Assembly (NCBI GenBank): GCA_016780695.1 | Contig: JADHLK010000004.1 | Location: 1-23,278, forward strand | Source: Alphaproteobacteria bacterium | GTDB taxonomy: Bacteria > Pseudomonadota > Alphaproteobacteria > Puniceispirillales > Puniceispirillaceae | Direction: 5' to 3' | DNA: 23,278 nucleotides | Shown: positions 22,436-23,278 of the stretch, piece after piece | Layout of the letters: every line of letters starts with the position of its first letter | How positions within the stretch are numbered: the stretch's first letter is position 1 | Program-made: the position numbers and the translations under genes | Notes under the pieces: generated by a model | The model's input: the letters and a program-made list of their open reading frames with translations, nothing else | The model's database searches: none | What the model was told of the DNA's origin: nothing

Positions 22436-22464
22436 ACTTTATCGCCCTGCAACTCAAAAGACAA
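22436..22464 (-). promoter_or_regulatory. Weak candidate promoter of yggT
   Basis: On the minus strand TTGTCT (22459-22464) and TAAAGT (22436-22441) are 17 nt apart, each matching consensus at four of six positions. It would give a leader of about 120 nt. Confidence 0.3.
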
Positions 22465-22702
22465 TCATCAAACGGTGTGCTGCCCGAAGACAGGCTGTCC
22501 GGTTAGCAAGGGCCTGCCGGAACGCTGCCTGTTAGCCATCCTGTTAGATGCCACTTACCCAGCCACTTGGGTGACCAATTACTTGGCCTGCACCTTTTGG
22601 CTGACCCATCTGGCCGGGCCGGATCATCCTTCTGTGTCAATGCAATGTTTTAGATTTTACTAATAAATATCTCTTTTTGGCTGGTCTCAAAGAGAGGTGC
22701 AA

Positions 22703-23008
22703 ATGGTTAACGGGCGATCCTTCCAGACAGGAATTCTGGCCATTTTGGTGATTATGCAATTGGCGGGCTGCGGCGGTGGCGGCGGTGGCGGTGGCGGCGG
22801 CAGCGGGCCGGTGGTGCGGCGGCTGGGGGCTGAATATCATGCCCAGCCCGGTCTGGCTCAGGTTGGGGCCGGCTCGGCCTATATCTCCGGCTGGACAGGC
22901 AAGGGCGCACGGGCCTTTCGTATAGGCCGTATCCGGCATCAGTCCGCTGATCCCCTGTCTGATTATGCTGAAACAGTTATGGGTGTTGGTTTTGTTAAGA
23001 TATTCTGA
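22703..23008 (+). CDS. Polyglycine lipoprotein, possibly truncated subtilase front end
   Basis: The 101-residue protein has a lipoprotein signal: hydrophobic residues 11-20, lipobox LAGC with Cys23, then ten consecutive glycines. It continues EYHAQPGLAQVGAGSAYISGW and TGKG, which resembles the segment just before the catalytic aspartate in secreted S8 serine peptidases of Alphaproteobacteria (GLAQI-A-AY-GW-TGKGV-VAVIDTG). After TGKG the similarity stops and the catalytic triad never appears, so I suspect a truncated or recombined gene; a short functional lipoprotein remains possible. ATG 22703 has AGAGAGG 5 nt upstream. Neither other frame continues a subtilase. Confidence 0.55.
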   Translation: MVNGRSFQTGILAILVIMQLAGCGGGGGGGGGGSGPVVRRLGAEYHAQPGLAQVGAGSAYISGWTGKGARAFRIGRIRHQSADPLSDYAETVMGVGFVKIF

Positions 23009-23145
23009 ATGGCCTATGCAAAAAGACAACCAAAGGGAAGCATAGACCAAATGCACTATACTTATGAATTCTTTTTTTGATGGCCTGTCTGAGTATAATA
23101 TCGCTTAAAGGATGTGGTCAACAAGCCGCATTAGGAGGACAAATT
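23009..23145 (+). promoter_or_regulatory. Promoter region of the response-regulator-like gene
   Basis: A perfect -10 TATAAT at 23094-23099 lies 46 nt before the start codon; no good -35 is at the right distance, only a T7 run (23072-23078). A 6-bp inverted repeat CTATGC/GCATAG (23014-23019, 23040-23045, 20-nt loop) lies upstream. AGGAGGA (23133-23139) is a strong ribosome binding site. The weak -35 suggests that an activator is needed. Confidence 0.5.
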
Positions 23146-23278
23146 ATGCGGATATTGCTTGGCTATCAGAACAGTCTCTGTCGGGCGTTCATACGCGATC
23201 ATCTGGCACGCGAGGAACCCTCCTTGCAAATTCTGGTTGCAGGAACGCTACGCGAATGTTTGCAACTGGCAGCTGAAT
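23146..23278 (+). CDS. Response-regulator-like protein, 5' part only
   Basis: Forty-four codons are visible before the window ends. MRILLGYQNSLCRAFIRDHL and then LQILVAGTLRECLQLAAE follow the beta1-alpha1-beta2-alpha2 pattern of a receiver domain, as in NarL/LuxR-type regulators (compare MRILIADDH...VVGEA...ALELA). The acidic pair that normally follows beta1 is replaced by Gly-Tyr-Gln-Asn, so metal-dependent phosphorylation would be impaired. The phosphoacceptor and output domain lie outside the window. The start is firm because a consensus AGGAGGA site lies 6 nt upstream. Classification is tentative. Confidence 0.55.
   Translation, partial: MRILLGYQNSLCRAFIRDHLAREEPSLQILVAGTLRECLQLAAE

Larger units (their letters stand above)
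22311..22702. other. Longest non-coding stretch (392 nt)
   Basis: No convincing gene on either strand. It contains a GC-rich stem-loop (22344-22368), a weak minus-strand promoter candidate for yggT (22436-22464), an 11-bp palindrome GACAG-G-CTGTC (22489-22499), two CCTGTTAG copies near 22528-22547, a small ACCCA...TGGGT inverted repeat near 22558-22573, and an A/T-rich tract (about 22640-22675) that probably holds the promoter of the lipoprotein gene. I find no tRNA. Confidence 0.6.

Noticed and set aside
22470..22680. Possible tRNA gene in the long intergenic stretch
   Set aside because: No T-loop GTTCRANNC element or cloverleaf-compatible acceptor stem could be found.
23014..23078. Intrinsic terminator after the polyglycine lipoprotein gene
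   Set aside because: The CTATGC/GCATAG stem is short with a 20-nt loop, and the T7 run lies 26 nt further on, too far for a rho-independent terminator.

Overview
This is a GC-rich, gene-dense stretch of chromosome from an alphaproteobacterium. The main evidence is gene order. rplU-rpmA-obgE-proB-proA-nadD, a phaR regulator, a methyltransferase/chorismate mutase/HisC/TyrA series, tlpA divergent from argH-lptM-lysA, and a cobalamin adenosyltransferase beside etfB-etfA are arrangements I associate with Alphaproteobacteria (Rhodospirillales and relatives). Tight packing, overlapping convergent stop codons and short leaders point to a compact genome, perhaps a marine SAR116-like lineage. That lineage guess is inference. 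I see no tRNA, rRNA, CRISPR array, insertion sequence or prophage, and most of the window is ordinary housekeeping chromosome.

Layout. Positions 1-5241 (minus strand) hold a ribosome-to-proline block transcribed from right to left: rplU, rpmA, obgE, proB, proA, nadD. rplU has a near-consensus promoter (5314-5341) and a hairpin at the predicted mRNA 5' end, and an intrinsic terminator follows rpmA. Positions 5481-6955 hold a membrane-anchored DM13 protein convergent with a renalase-like FAD oxidoreductase. Positions 7176-9410 (plus) hold a HAD-IIA hydrolase, a pteridine-reductase-like SDR and dihydroneopterin aldolase (FolB). Positions 9439-9906 (minus) hold phaR, whose predicted promoter is overlaid by two inverted repeats. 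Positions 10115-13532 (plus) form an overlapping gene series for aromatic amino acids: a methyltransferase-like protein, AroQ chorismate mutase, a HisC-type aminotransferase and prephenate dehydrogenase. Together the last three give a route from chorismate towards tyrosine.

Positions 13551-14870 hold a YdcF/DUF218 envelope protein divergent from a zinc-ribbon membrane protein; ftsE and ftsX, which often sit between these two in relatives, are absent. Positions 14885-17735 (minus) form argH-lptM-lysA, where lptM is a 39-residue lipoprotein gene overlapping the argH stop. tlpA (17802-18395, plus) is divergent from argH. Positions 18392-20990 (minus) hold a twin-transmembrane HIG1-like protein, ATP:cob(I)alamin adenosyltransferase, etfB and etfA. 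folD and yggT (21024-22310, minus) follow. The right end (22311-23278) differs from the rest: it has longer non-coding stretches, a short lipoprotein with a polyglycine tract that looks like the front end of a secreted subtilase, and the first 44 codons of a response-regulator-like protein lacking the usual acidic pair.

I did not find a convincing new multi-gene system. The most interesting leads are regulatory (rplU leader hairpin, phaR autoregulatory site), three independent short tandem repeats of 11-14 bp, the PTR1-type active site next to folB, the tiny lptM gene, the missing ftsEX, and the atypical genes at the right edge.
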